Of a DNA stretch of 29,193 nucleotides, positions 8,367-16,747 are shown piece after piece; positions within the stretch are counted from its first letter, which is position 1; each line of letters opens with the position of its first letter. Below the pieces are notes generated by a model that worked only from the letters and a program-made list of their open reading frames with translations, was not told where the DNA came from and searched no databases. The DNA is taken from contig CAYNWK010000048.1 in NCBI GenBank assembly GCA_964400875.1, positions 1-29,193 of the forward strand. The letters are read 5' to 3'. The DNA comes from CAYNWK01 sp964400875. GTDB lineage: Bacteria; Chloroflexota; Anaerolineae; Anaerolineales; UBA4823. A program made the position numbers and the translations under genes.

Positions 8367-9164
8367 ATGAACCAGTACGATGCACAAGAAGTCGCGCAGT
8401 TCGAAAACGCAACCTGGTCGAGGTGCGCGGAAAGCTACATGGAAGGATTTGGACCGTTGGTCGGCGAGGCGGTTGAGCCGCTGCTGGACGAGGTGAAGAT
8501 CACCGAAGGCGATCGCGTCCTGGACCTGGGGACCGGACCGGGGCTCACCGCCGAAGCGGCCGCGCAGCGCGGAGCTGATGCCCTCGGGATCGATTTCTCC
8601 GAGACAATGATCGCCGAAGCGCGCCGGCTTCACCCGGAGATCGAATTTCGGAAGGCGGCAGCCGAGACGCTGCCTTATGAGGACGGTGAGTTCGACGTGG
8701 TGGTCGGAAATTTCGTGCTCCATCACTCTGGGAATCCGGAAGGAGTCCTGGCAGAAGCCTACCGGGTCTTAAGACCGGGCGGAAGGATGGGGATGACGGT
8801 CTGGGGCGATCCCGCGACCCTGGAAGCCTTCGGGTTATTCTTCGCCGCAGTGGAGGAGCACGCCGGATCCGTCGAGCTCCCCCATGGTCCTCTGTTTGGG
8901 GTCAGCGATTTTGCAGTCTTCCACCGCATGGTCCAGGACGCTGGATTCCGAGACTCATCGGTGAGGGAGCTCAATATCTCCTGGCGGACGCCCTCCTTGG
9001 AGACTTATTTGAGCGCATTTCGAGATTGGGCGAACCTGGATGCTTTCCCCGAGAATGTTCAGAGCGCCATCGTCAAGACCGTCCGCGAAAATTCTGCGGC
9101 TTACCGGACCAACGGCGTGATCGCCATGCCCAACCCCGCCATCCTGATTTCGGGAAAGAAGTGA
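8367..9164 (+). CDS. Class I SAM-dependent methyltransferase
   Basis: A 265-residue Methyltransf_11/25-type enzyme. Motif I is VLDLGTGPG at residues 51–59, an acidic loop follows in ALGIDFS, motif II/IV is in FDVVVGNFVLHH, and the post-motif LRPGGRMGMTVW is canonical. The substrate cannot be told; the family includes UbiE/MenG-like C-methyltransferases and many small-molecule methyltransferases. The start at 8367 is well supported by CAGGAGG at 8354–8360, 6 nt upstream. It is transcribed divergently from the padR operon and convergently with the large SARP–SBP regulator; no partner gene on its own strand is adjacent. It is probably soluble, with no signal peptide or membrane segment. Confidence 0.9.
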   Translation: MNQYDAQEVAQFENATWSRCAESYMEGFGPLVGEAVEPLLDEVKITEGDRVLDLGTGPGLTAEAAAQRGADALGIDFSETMIAEARRLHPEIEFRKAAAETLPYEDGEFDVVVGNFVLHHSGNPEGVLAEAYRVLRPGGRMGMTVWGDPATLEAFGLFFAAVEEHAGSVELPHGPLFGVSDFAVFHRMVQDAGFRDSSVRELNISWRTPSLETYLSAFRDWANLDAFPENVQSAIVKTVRENSAAYRTNGVIAMPNPAILISGKK

Positions 9165-9182
9165 GCGGAGCTTCTCTAGATG

Positions 9183-9204
9183 CATCTCGCGGAAAGGCGA
9201 GATG
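9183..9204. terminator. Hairpin after methyltransferase gene
   Basis: A perfect 8-bp stem (CATCTCGC / GCGAGATG) with the loop GGAAAG lies 18 nt after the methyltransferase stop. There is no T-run on either side, so it is a weak or Rho-assisted terminator candidate rather than a clear intrinsic one. Confidence 0.4.
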
Positions 9205-9274
9205 AACACTCGTTGATAACTTAAATCACCCCATTAGGCGCCTGATCCACACCCTTTACGGCGCGAACCCGACC

Positions 9275-9299
9275 GACCGGCCGATCAACCTGGCCGGTC
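9275..9299. terminator. GC-rich hairpin between convergent genes
   Basis: GACCGGCC and GGCCGGTC form a perfect 8-bp stem around a 9-nt loop, 30 nt beyond the end of the convergent SARP–SBP gene. It lacks a T-run. Position and stability suggest a transcript end for the minus-strand gene. Confidence 0.35.
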
Positions 9300-9328
9300 A
9301 GTCTCGCGTTGTCCGCCCCAGCTGGCGC

Positions 9329-12300
9329 TTAGTGAGGTTGAAGAATGACTTCGCTGAAAGGCCAACGAGGGATCGCGGCAGGGATGAAGCGGCTGACCCA
9401 GGGTTTGACCAGGAAGTGAGAACGGTCATAAACAAGCGGCAGAAGCACAGCTTCTTCAATCAAATGCCTATCCGCCTGCCGGTAGAGGGCCATGCGCTGA
9501 TTCCAATCCGCTAACGTCCGAGCTTCATTGACCCAAGAAAAATAGCTCTCGTCACGCCAGCGGGCAATATCCCAGATGAGCGAGCTCTCAAGGCGGAGGT
9601 AATCGTCCGGGTCGGTATGCTTTCCGCCCCACCGGATAAAGAACAGGTGCGGAGGATCTTCCTTCATACGGTGCAAAAAGTCGCCCATTACCCAAACTGT
9701 CTCCCAATCCAAATTCAGACCCAGCTGCTCGCGCCATTGGTCTCGCAGGCTCTGTAAGTTAGCTTCAACGCTCAGGGAAGCATGTCCGTTCACCATTCTT
9801 ATCGTTGGAAAACCCCGGCCATCCGGGTAACCGGCTTCGGCCAATAAGCGGCGCGCCCGAGCAGGATCGTAGGGCAGGGCGATCCCTTCCGAATAAGCCG
9901 CATGAACCGGGGTCAGGAAGCCGCCGGTTGCCGGAAAGACGAGCCCGCGGTGAACCACGTCAGCCAGCGTTTTGCGATCGGTGGCCATGGCGATAGCCCG
10001 CCGCACCCGCCGGTCGTCGAAGGGCGGCTGGTCCAAAACAAAGCCGGCCAGCCACGTGGCCAGGGCAGGAGCCGAGCAATATTCATCGACCAGCTCTCCC
10101 CGGAGTTCCTTCTGGATTTCTGGCGGCAGATGGGAGAAAGTGAAGAGTATGTCCAGCTCGCCGGCCCTATACATCTCCAGATGGCGTAAGCGATCGTCAC
10201 CCAGTCCCAGTTGGACTTGCACCTGCTCGACATTACCGGTGAAAGTTCCGTGATAATCCGGGTTGCGATCCAGAACCATCAACTCTCCGGGCTTGAAAGA
10301 AGCCAGGCGGAAAGGGCCATTCGTGACGATCCGATCCGGTTCCGTCCATGAGGCACCGTACTTTTCAACGGCGTGGCGCGGGACCGGCTTGGTCAAATCA
10401 GAACTCAGCAAGTTTGGGAAGTAAGGGGAAGCTTCGTCGAGTTCGACCTGGAGGGTGACATCGTCCAGTGCAGTGATGCCCACCTCGTCGGGATTCCCGG
10501 TATCCAAATGAAAGGCGCGCGCCCCTTTGACGTCGAACAGGTCAACAGCATTGGGGGAGGCGGTAGCAGGGTCCAACACCCGTTTCCAGGCGAACTCGAA
10601 ATCGCCGGCGGTCACCTGCGCCCCATCACTCCACCGAGCTTCCTTGCGCAAATGGAACAAGTAGCGACGCCCTTGATCCAGCACCTCCCAGCCGTGAGCC
10701 AGATCGGGAATGAGCTCGAGATCCTGGCCCAGCCGCAGCAGTCCGCTGAACAGCTGCTGCATCAGCAAGGCCCTGGGAGTCTCCTTGACCATCGCCGGGT
10801 CCAGTTTACCGCTGAAACTCTCTCCGGCGACGCGCAAGGCATGGGGAGCTTTTGGCAGGGAACCACCGATCTGGGTGCGCCCAACCTGCTGCCATAAGCG
10901 GAATGCTTCTTCGTTGGCAGCGCGCGCCTGATCGAAAGCCGAGGCGTTGTGGTAGGTCAGGCCGATCTTCATCAGCGTGCGCGCAGCTTCTTCAATATTG
11001 CCTCTCTCCTTAAGAAAAGCCAGGGCGCGCTGGTAGTGATTCAAAGCTTCTCTAAAAGCGTTCTGAGTTCGAGCCCGGTCCCCGGCGGCAAGCAGGTAGG
11101 GGATCGCCTCCCCGGGCTGACCAGCCTGGGTATAGTGGTGCGCCAGGGATAACATCACGTCATCCTCTTGACCGGCATACAATTCTTGAAGCCCGCTGGC
11201 GATCGACCCGTGCAAAAGCCGCCGTTCTCCCTGGCTCAGCTCTTCATACAAATATTGCTGGAAGAGGATATGTTTGAACTTATAGCGGGTGAGCCGCTGC
11301 CCATTAACCTCGATCTCAGAGATTTCGCGCACCAGGCGGTGTTCTTTCTGCAAGCGAGCCAGCTGGTGCAGCACCCGGCGCTCATCCCGCGCCAGAAGCC
11401 GAGCGATTAATTGGACAGTGAAACTTTCACCCTCCACGCTGGCCGCGGACAGCAGCTCGCGCAGCTCTTCTTCCAGGCGGTTGATCCGTTGTGAGATCAC
11501 CGCTTCTACACGGACAGGCAAACGCTCCCATTCCAGCTGCCGAGCGACGATCCAGTTGCCCTGTTCATCTCGTATCAGGTCACCGCGATCCTGCATTTCC
11601 TGCAGCATCTCTATGGAGAAGAGCGGATGACCTTTGGTGCGCTGGTAGAAAGCCACCCGGAATGGCTCGCCGAGCCGGTTTGGCTCCCGATCGATCAAGG
11701 CATCGCTAAACTCCCGCTCAGCGGAAGTCGAAAGCCTCCCCAGGTCGATCTCAGCCTGGCCGGAACGCCGCTTTAACTCATCTACGATAGCCGGTATGGA
11801 GTGAGACAGGCCGGATTCGTTTGACGCCGGATCCAACGTCGCATCGCTGGGGCGGTATGCGCCCAGGATCAAGATGGGTTTCCCAGCCTGATTCCGGCTC
11901 AACTGGAAAAGTAAGTCCAGCGAGGAGTTGTCCGCCCATTGCAAATCGTCCAAAATCAATAGCAAGGGATGTCGCTGCGCCAGCACACCTAGAACGGCGC
12001 TGAATTGGGAGAGCAGCTGATCCGGTTGAACCCGGCTGGGCCCGTCATCGCCGACCAGCTGGTGCAGCCTGAGGAACCAGGCAGGCTCCGCGGTTGCAAA
12101 GACGCCAGCGCGGGCGAGTAATGCCGGTCCTGAGTGGATTAAATTCATCAGGCTGGCGCCTTCGCTCACCAGGGCTTGCGCTGTGTCCGGGATCATGCCC
12201 CATAGGCGTGTGGCCTGTTCTCGTGTGATTGTTCCCGAACGCCAGCGGCCTTCCACACCCCCGCACAGCTGATCGAGAATCTCACGAAAGGGATGAAAAG

Positions 12301-13384
12301 GATCGCCCACGCCGGAGAAGGCATTGCAGTTCCCGGCAACGGCGATCAGATCCGGGTAACGCTGCTGGGCGCGGCGGGTAAATTCAGCCAGGAGGGCGCT
12401 CTTGCCGCGGCCGGCCTCTCCGGTGACGAAAGCGATCCGGCCCTCTCCCGTAAGTGCGGCCGCCAGGTGTTCGTCCAGCTGCGCCAACTCCAGTTCTCTG
12501 CCAATGAATGAGGGCCGACGTGCTTCAACCGGAACGGTTTCGTCATCAAGAAAGCCGGGTTGGACATAATCCATTCCTGAACCCGGAAACAATGTGGCGC
12601 CGGGGGCGATCTTTTCGGGCGGGCCGACGGCCCCCGAACGAATCGACTCGTGCAGCGCAGCCGTTTCCGCGGCGGGTTCAACGCTGAGTTCGGCTTTCAA
12701 AATCCGCCGGCAGGTTTCGTACTGGTTCAGCGCGCGCACGCGCTGGCCATTTTTTGCGTACAGAGTCATCAACATGCGCTGGACGTCTTCGCGCAAAGGG
12801 TCCTGGTTTAGTAATTCTTGGGCAAAGTGAATAGCCGGCTCGAAATCCCCCTGTTCTGCGTGATGCTCCGCTAGCGCTTGCAAGGCGCTGTGATATGCCT
12901 GGCGCAAACGACGCCGCTCGGACAGGAGCCAATTCTCCCATTCCTGGGCGCCATCCAGGTAAAACCCTTCCAAAAACTCCCCCACGTATAGAGCAATCGC
13001 CCGCTCGAGGGCTTCGCTGCCCTTACCCGCCTCGAACTCCTGTAATCCGGCCTCGAAATCAGCCACATCCAGCCAATAGTCACTGGACTGGTCGAAGGCA
13101 ACGCGCTCCCGCTCGATGTCCAAGAACTCCCCGGCTAACTTGCGCAAATTGCTGAGCGTTTTGCGCAGGTTGTTCATGGCCCGGTCTTCCGGAAAATCCG
13201 CCCAGAGCATCCCCGCTAAGACGGCGCGCGACTGGGGTCGACGAGTGACTGCCAAGTAGAACAGCAGCGCCCGAGATTTGTTGGAGTGGAAGCCGGTAAC
13301 CTCTTCTTTTCCAATCCGAACTTCCGGGTAACCAAAAAGTTTGAGGCTTAGTGCAGACATTGAACCAATCGGAGTTAACTTCAT
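9329..13384 (-). CDS. SARP/BTAD–STAND ATPase–TPR regulator fused to SBP_bac_5 domain
   Basis: A 1351-residue multidomain regulator. Residues about 10–105 form an OmpR/SARP-type winged helix (SLKLFGYPEV … NKSRALLFYLA). Residues about 110–255 are a BTAD helical domain. A STAND/MalT-like AAA ATPase follows, with Walker A GEAGRGKS near 325 and Walker B LLLILDDLQWAD near 478. TPR-like helices reach about 830. Residues about 845–1351 are a full oligopeptide/nickel-binding SBP_bac_5 domain (WSDGAQVTAGDFEFAWKR, VTNGPFRL, RRAIAMATDR). There is no signal peptide or membrane helix, so the binding domain is cytoplasmic. Known parallel: E. coli SgrR also joins a DNA-binding head to an SBP_bac_5 tail. Inference: binding of a peptide or small molecule gates ATPase assembly and activation. 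The ATG at 13384 has GGAG upstream. The gene stands alone, divergent from the TetR exporter operon, whose control it could share. Confidence 0.9.
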   Translation of the reverse strand: MKLTPIGSMSALSLKLFGYPEVRIGKEEVTGFHSNKSRALLFYLAVTRRPQSRAVLAGMLWADFPEDRAMNNLRKTLSNLRKLAGEFLDIERERVAFDQSSDYWLDVADFEAGLQEFEAGKGSEALERAIALYVGEFLEGFYLDGAQEWENWLLSERRRLRQAYHSALQALAEHHAEQGDFEPAIHFAQELLNQDPLREDVQRMLMTLYAKNGQRVRALNQYETCRRILKAELSVEPAAETAALHESIRSGAVGPPEKIAPGATLFPGSGMDYVQPGFLDDETVPVEARRPSFIGRELELAQLDEHLAAALTGEGRIAFVTGEAGRGKSALLAEFTRRAQQRYPDLIAVAGNCNAFSGVGDPFHPFREILDQLCGGVEGRWRSGTITREQATRLWGMIPDTAQALVSEGASLMNLIHSGPALLARAGVFATAEPAWFLRLHQLVGDDGPSRVQPDQLLSQFSAVLGVLAQRHPLLLILDDLQWADNSSLDLLFQLSRNQAGKPILILGAYRPSDATLDPASNESGLSHSIPAIVDELKRRSGQAEIDLGRLSTSAEREFSDALIDREPNRLGEPFRVAFYQRTKGHPLFSIEMLQEMQDRGDLIRDEQGNWIVARQLEWERLPVRVEAVISQRINRLEEELRELLSAASVEGESFTVQLIARLLARDERRVLHQLARLQKEHRLVREISEIEVNGQRLTRYKFKHILFQQYLYEELSQGERRLLHGSIASGLQELYAGQEDDVMLSLAHHYTQAGQPGEAIPYLLAAGDRARTQNAFREALNHYQRALAFLKERGNIEEAARTLMKIGLTYHNASAFDQARAANEEAFRLWQQVGRTQIGGSLPKAPHALRVAGESFSGKLDPAMVKETPRALLMQQLFSGLLRLGQDLELIPDLAHGWEVLDQGRRYLFHLRKEARWSDGAQVTAGDFEFAWKRVLDPATASPNAVDLFDVKGARAFHLDTGNPDEVGITALDDVTLQVELDEASPYFPNLLSSDLTKPVPRHAVEKYGASWTEPDRIVTNGPFRLASFKPGELMVLDRNPDYHGTFTGNVEQVQVQLGLGDDRLRHLEMYRAGELDILFTFSHLPPEIQKELRGELVDEYCSAPALATWLAGFVLDQPPFDDRRVRRAIAMATDRKTLADVVHRGLVFPATGGFLTPVHAAYSEGIALPYDPARARRLLAEAGYPDGRGFPTIRMVNGHASLSVEANLQSLRDQWREQLGLNLDWETVWVMGDFLHRMKEDPPHLFFIRWGGKHTDPDDYLRLESSLIWDIARWRDESYFSWVNEARTLADWNQRMALYRQADRHLIEEAVLLPLVYDRSHFLVKPWVSRFIPAAIPRWPFSEVILQPH

Positions 13385-13544
13385 TCGCTCCGCCAGCCAT
13401 GTTTCGATGGGATATTGAGATGTAGGGATTCCAAGCGGCGCGAAGCTGCAACAGGTTATAGCTATTTTAGCACGATGGCTGGGGGTGATCTGTTCCAGCC
13501 CAGGGAAACCCTTTTCAATTCGAACGATTCCAACTCGAAAATGC

Positions 13545-13573
13545 TTGACGGCCCGATGTCTTTTTGATAGAAT
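13545..13573 (+). promoter_or_regulatory. Promoter of the TetR–ABC exporter operon
   Basis: TTGACG (13545–13550), an exact 17-nt spacer and TAGAAT (13568–13573) form a strong sigma70-type promoter. Initiation near 13580 falls inside the palindromic operator. The stretch from 13385 to 13544, up to the divergent SARP gene, shows no gene. Confidence 0.75.
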
Positions 13574-13594
13574 ACGAACGAACGTTCGTTCGTA
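13573..13594. promoter_or_regulatory. Perfect 22-bp palindromic TetR operator
   Basis: TACGAACGAAC is followed immediately by its exact reverse complement, giving a 22-bp perfect palindrome built from repeated CGAA/TTCG units. It starts at the last base of the -10 element and spans the likely transcription start, so a bound dimer (or pair of dimers) would block RNA polymerase. The adjacent downstream gene is a TetR-family regulator, so autorepression of the whole operon is likely. Confidence 0.8.
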
Positions 13595-13612
13595 AATGGA
13601 GCCACAACGAAG

Positions 13613-14215
13613 ATGCTCGAAGAACCTGAAACACGAACCGAAGGGACCCGCCAGCGCATCCTGGACGCGGCTTTAGAGCTCTTCCAGACGCACGGCTACC
13701 ACGGCACCTCCATGCGCCAGATCGCCCGGCGCGCCGAGATCGCTCTCGGCGGCATCTACAACCACTTCCCCTCCAAAGACGATATTTACGTGGCAGTTCT
13801 TAAAGCCAACCACCCCTACCATGAAGTATTCCAGGCCTTGGAAGCCGCCGAAGACGAGCCTTTCGAGGCCTTTGTCCGCCGGGCAGCTCAAAGCGTGCTG
13901 GCCGCACTGGAACGCCGCCCGTATTTCCTCAACCTGATGCTGATCGAGATCGTGGAATTTAAAAGCGCCCACGTCCCGGCAGTATTTCAAGACGCCTTTC
14001 CGGAGCTGATCGCCCTGGTTCAAAATTTCGCCGAAAATCGCCCCGAATTAAAGCCCATCCCCCTGCCGGTTATCTTCCGGGCGTTCATCGGACTGTTCTT
14101 TTCCTACTACGTGAGCGGCGCCCTCCTGGTCACCGAGCTGCCGTTCGATTTTGATGAAAACGCTTTGGATTATTTCGTGGATATTTTTTTGCACGGTGCC
14201 ATGGCAGAAAGTTAA
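13613..14215 (+). CDS. TetR/AcrR-family transcriptional repressor
   Basis: A 200-residue regulator. The N-terminal helix-turn-helix domain is typical (TRQRILDAALELFQTHGYHG, then MRQIARRAE and GGIYNHFPSKDDIY). The C-terminal ligand-binding domain, residues about 75–200, is helical and variable as usual in the family; the inducer is unknown. The start at 13613 is the first Met after the promoter; the ribosome binding site is weak (GGAG 11 nt away). The stop lies 9 nt before the permease start, so the repressor is the first gene of the exporter operon and is expected to be induced together with it when the exported or toxic compound binds. Confidence 0.92.
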   Translation: MLEEPETRTEGTRQRILDAALELFQTHGYHGTSMRQIARRAEIALGGIYNHFPSKDDIYVAVLKANHPYHEVFQALEAAEDEPFEAFVRRAAQSVLAALERRPYFLNLMLIEIVEFKSAHVPAVFQDAFPELIALVQNFAENRPELKPIPLPVIFRAFIGLFFSYYVSGALLVTELPFDFDENALDYFVDIFLHGAMAES

Positions 14216-14224
14216 CAGGACGGC

Positions 14225-15361
14225 ATGATGGTCAACTCTCGCTTAATGTCGCTCATTCGGAAAGAATTCATCCAGATCTGGCGCGACCCGCGCACGCTGG
14301 CTGTGGCGCTGATGATGCCGCTGCTGCAGCTTTTCCTTCTGGGCTATTCCGCCACTAATGACGTGCGCAACATCCCGCTCGCAGTCTTCAACCAGGACCC
14401 CGGACCCGAAGCGCGCGCTTTGCTGGACTCTTTCCGGGCAGCCGATTACTTCGCCCTGGCTTATGAAGTCAACTCGCCGCAAGCGCTCAGAGATCTGATT
14501 GACAGCGGCAAAGCGCGCGCCGGCCTGGTCATACCGCCCGACTACGACCGGAAGCTGCAGGGGGACAGCACCGCGGAGGTTGCCTTTGTCCTGGATGGCA
14601 GCGACCCCACCACGGCGGCGACCGCCCTCTCGGCAGCGCAAGCCATCGGCCAGCAGCATGCAACCGGCGTGCTCTCCGAACGCCTGGGGAGGCGCGGCCA
14701 GCCTTTCGCGCTCAACCTGCCGGTCGAAGTGCGCTCCCAGGTCTGGTACAACCCCGACCTGATCAACGCATACTTTATGATCCCCGGCGTGATCGGCATG
14801 ATCCTGTACGCCATCACGACCATCCTTACCGCCACGGCGGTGGTGCGCGAGCGAGAACGCGGCACGATCGAACAGCTGATCGTCACCCCCATCCGCTCCT
14901 GGGAGTTGGTAGTGGGCAAGCTGCTGCCCTACGCCATCCTGGCTTTCGTGAACACGCTGGAAGTGCTGATCATCGGCGCGTTTTGGTTCAAGGTGCCGAT
15001 TCGCGGCGACCTGGGGTTGATCCTGCTGCTCTCCGGGTTGTTTTTGATCTCCAGCCTGGGCATCGGCCTGCTCGTCTCCACGATCGCGAACACCCAGCAG
15101 GAAGCGATGCTCACCGTTTTCATGACTTTGCTGCCCAGCATTTTCCTCTCCGGCTTTTTCTTCCCCTTGGAAGCCATGCCGCGGTTCTTGCAGTGGGTTT
15201 CCTACCTCACCCCTTTACGCTTTTACCTGGTGATCATTCGCTCGCTGCTGCTCAAGGGCGTGGGAGCTCAAATGCTCCAGAAGGAAATTCTGGCGTTGGC
15301 GATCTTCGGGCTGGTGATCATGACCGCCGCGGCGCTGAGGTTCCGAAAAAGACTGGATTAA
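14225..15361 (+). CDS. ABC-2 type transporter permease (YbhS/YhhJ-like)
   Basis: A 378-residue permease of the ABC2_membrane_3 type. An N-terminal cytoplasmic helix (RKEFIQIWRDPRT) precedes the first membrane segment (residues about 25–40). A large extracytoplasmic domain spans about 50–170. Five membrane helices then follow to the C-terminus. The family signature RERERGTIEQLIVTPIRSWE lies after the second membrane segment and contacts the ATPase. The start is one of two adjacent ATG codons at 14225, after a short AGGAC. Related E. coli systems (YbhFSR, YhiI–RbbA–YhhJ) often have two such permeases; here only one is present, so a homodimer or an unlinked partner must complete the channel. Confidence 0.9.
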   Translation: MMVNSRLMSLIRKEFIQIWRDPRTLAVALMMPLLQLFLLGYSATNDVRNIPLAVFNQDPGPEARALLDSFRAADYFALAYEVNSPQALRDLIDSGKARAGLVIPPDYDRKLQGDSTAEVAFVLDGSDPTTAATALSAAQAIGQQHATGVLSERLGRRGQPFALNLPVEVRSQVWYNPDLINAYFMIPGVIGMILYAITTILTATAVVRERERGTIEQLIVTPIRSWELVVGKLLPYAILAFVNTLEVLIIGAFWFKVPIRGDLGLILLLSGLFLISSLGIGLLVSTIANTQQEAMLTVFMTLLPSIFLSGFFFPLEAMPRFLQWVSYLTPLRFYLVIIRSLLLKGVGAQMLQKEILALAIFGLVIMTAAALRFRKRLD

Positions 15362-15403
15362 TGAGATATACATTGTCAAGGGACAAATTTGTAGGAGGCA
15401 CCC

Positions 15404-16747
15404 ATGCATCCCAACCCGCGTAGAGTCTTACCCATCTTGCTCATCGTCATAGCTGCGGCGGCTGGCTGGTGGTATTTTCAGTCCAACGGGACGGTCGCCC
15501 AGGCAAGCGGTTTAACCGCCTCAGGCACCATTGAAGGCACGCAAGTCGTCATTGCTCCCGAGCTGGGCGGGCGCGTGCTGGAGGTATTGGTCCAGGAGGG
15601 CGACTTCGTCCAATCCGGGCAGGCGTTGGTGCGGCTGGACGATGCCTTGCTGCGGGCTCAGTTGAGCCAGGCACAAGGCGCGCTGGAACTGGCGCAGGCC
15701 AATTACGAACTGGCAGCCCGGGGGCCGACCGAAGAGCAGCGCCAGGTCACCATCGCAGCAGCCGAGTTGGAGCAGATCAACGCCCAACAAGCCCTGGACA
15801 CGCTGCAGGAGGACGCCGGACTGACGGAAGCGCAGCTGATGCAGGCCATCGCCGAGATCGATCGGGCCCGCGATAAGGCCCAGCAATACCTGGACAACGT
15901 AATCTCCGCGGCCGATCCAGCGGACGTCGATGCAGCCTGGGCGACCGTGGTGATCGCCCAGGACAAGCTGGAAAACGCTCAGGATGACTTCCAACCTTAC
16001 GAGAAAAAACCCGACGACAACCTGACCCGGGCGCACTTACAGGCCAAGCTGGCCGCGGCACAACAGCAATACGATGATGCCGTCTACCGCTACAACAACC
16101 TGGTCGGCAAGGCCAACCAGTACGTCCAGGCCGAGGCGGAGGGAGATCTGGCCTTGTTAGAAGCCCAACTGGCGGACAAGCACCAGCAATACGAGCAGTT
16201 GGAGAACGGCATCGACCCGGACGCGCTGGCCCTGGCGCAAGCCCGCCTGAACACCGCCGAAGCGAACCTGGCGGCGGCAGAAGCCGAGCCCAGCCCGGAA
16301 GAATTATCCGTCGCCCAGGCGCAGGTCGAGGTCTCCCGCGGCGCGCTGGACGTCATCCAGGCGCAGATCGCCAAGCTGCTGGTGGCCTCGCCCATGGATG
16401 CGGTCGTGTTGAACCGCACTGCAGAGCCCGGCGAGGTGCTGGTTCCCGGTGCGCCGCTGCTCACCCTGGTGCAGGTGGAAGACCTGACCATCACGGTTTA
16501 CGTGCCCGAGGACCGTTATGGCGCGATCCGTCTGGGACAGCCGGTCGAGGTGCAGGTGGATTCGTTCCCCGGACGTTCGTTCGAGGCTACAGTGGTGCGT
16601 ATAGCAGACCAGGCTGAGTTCACCCCGCGCAACGTGCAGACCGAAGTAGGGCGCCGCACGACCGTGTTCGCCGTGGAGCTGGCCGTCGCAAACCAGGCGA
16701 GCGAACTAAAACCTGGTATGCCGGCGGACGTGGTGTTCTCCGAATGA
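15404..16747 (+). CDS. HlyD-family membrane fusion/adaptor protein
   Basis: A 447-residue periplasmic adaptor-like protein. A signal-anchor helix covers residues about 7–24. The two half-lipoyl motifs are split around a long coiled-coil: the first in GTIEGTQVVIAPELGGRV, the second in ASPMDAVVLNRTAEPGEVL at about 328–347. The alanine/glutamine-rich segment between them (about 80–320) forms an extended alpha-helical hairpin. A beta-barrel region follows to the C-terminus. AGGAGG at 15393–15398 supports the ATG at 15404. The stop overlaps the next ATPase start by 4 nt. It links the ABC-2 permease to extracytoplasmic substrate delivery. No TolC-like gene is present, which matters because many Chloroflexota are thought to have a single membrane. 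Confidence 0.9.
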   Translation: MHPNPRRVLPILLIVIAAAAGWWYFQSNGTVAQASGLTASGTIEGTQVVIAPELGGRVLEVLVQEGDFVQSGQALVRLDDALLRAQLSQAQGALELAQANYELAARGPTEEQRQVTIAAAELEQINAQQALDTLQEDAGLTEAQLMQAIAEIDRARDKAQQYLDNVISAADPADVDAAWATVVIAQDKLENAQDDFQPYEKKPDDNLTRAHLQAKLAAAQQQYDDAVYRYNNLVGKANQYVQAEAEGDLALLEAQLADKHQQYEQLENGIDPDALALAQARLNTAEANLAAAEAEPSPEELSVAQAQVEVSRGALDVIQAQIAKLLVASPMDAVVLNRTAEPGEVLVPGAPLLTLVQVEDLTITVYVPEDRYGAIRLGQPVEVQVDSFPGRSFEATVVRIADQAEFTPRNVQTEVGRRTTVFAVELAVANQASELKPGMPADVVFSE

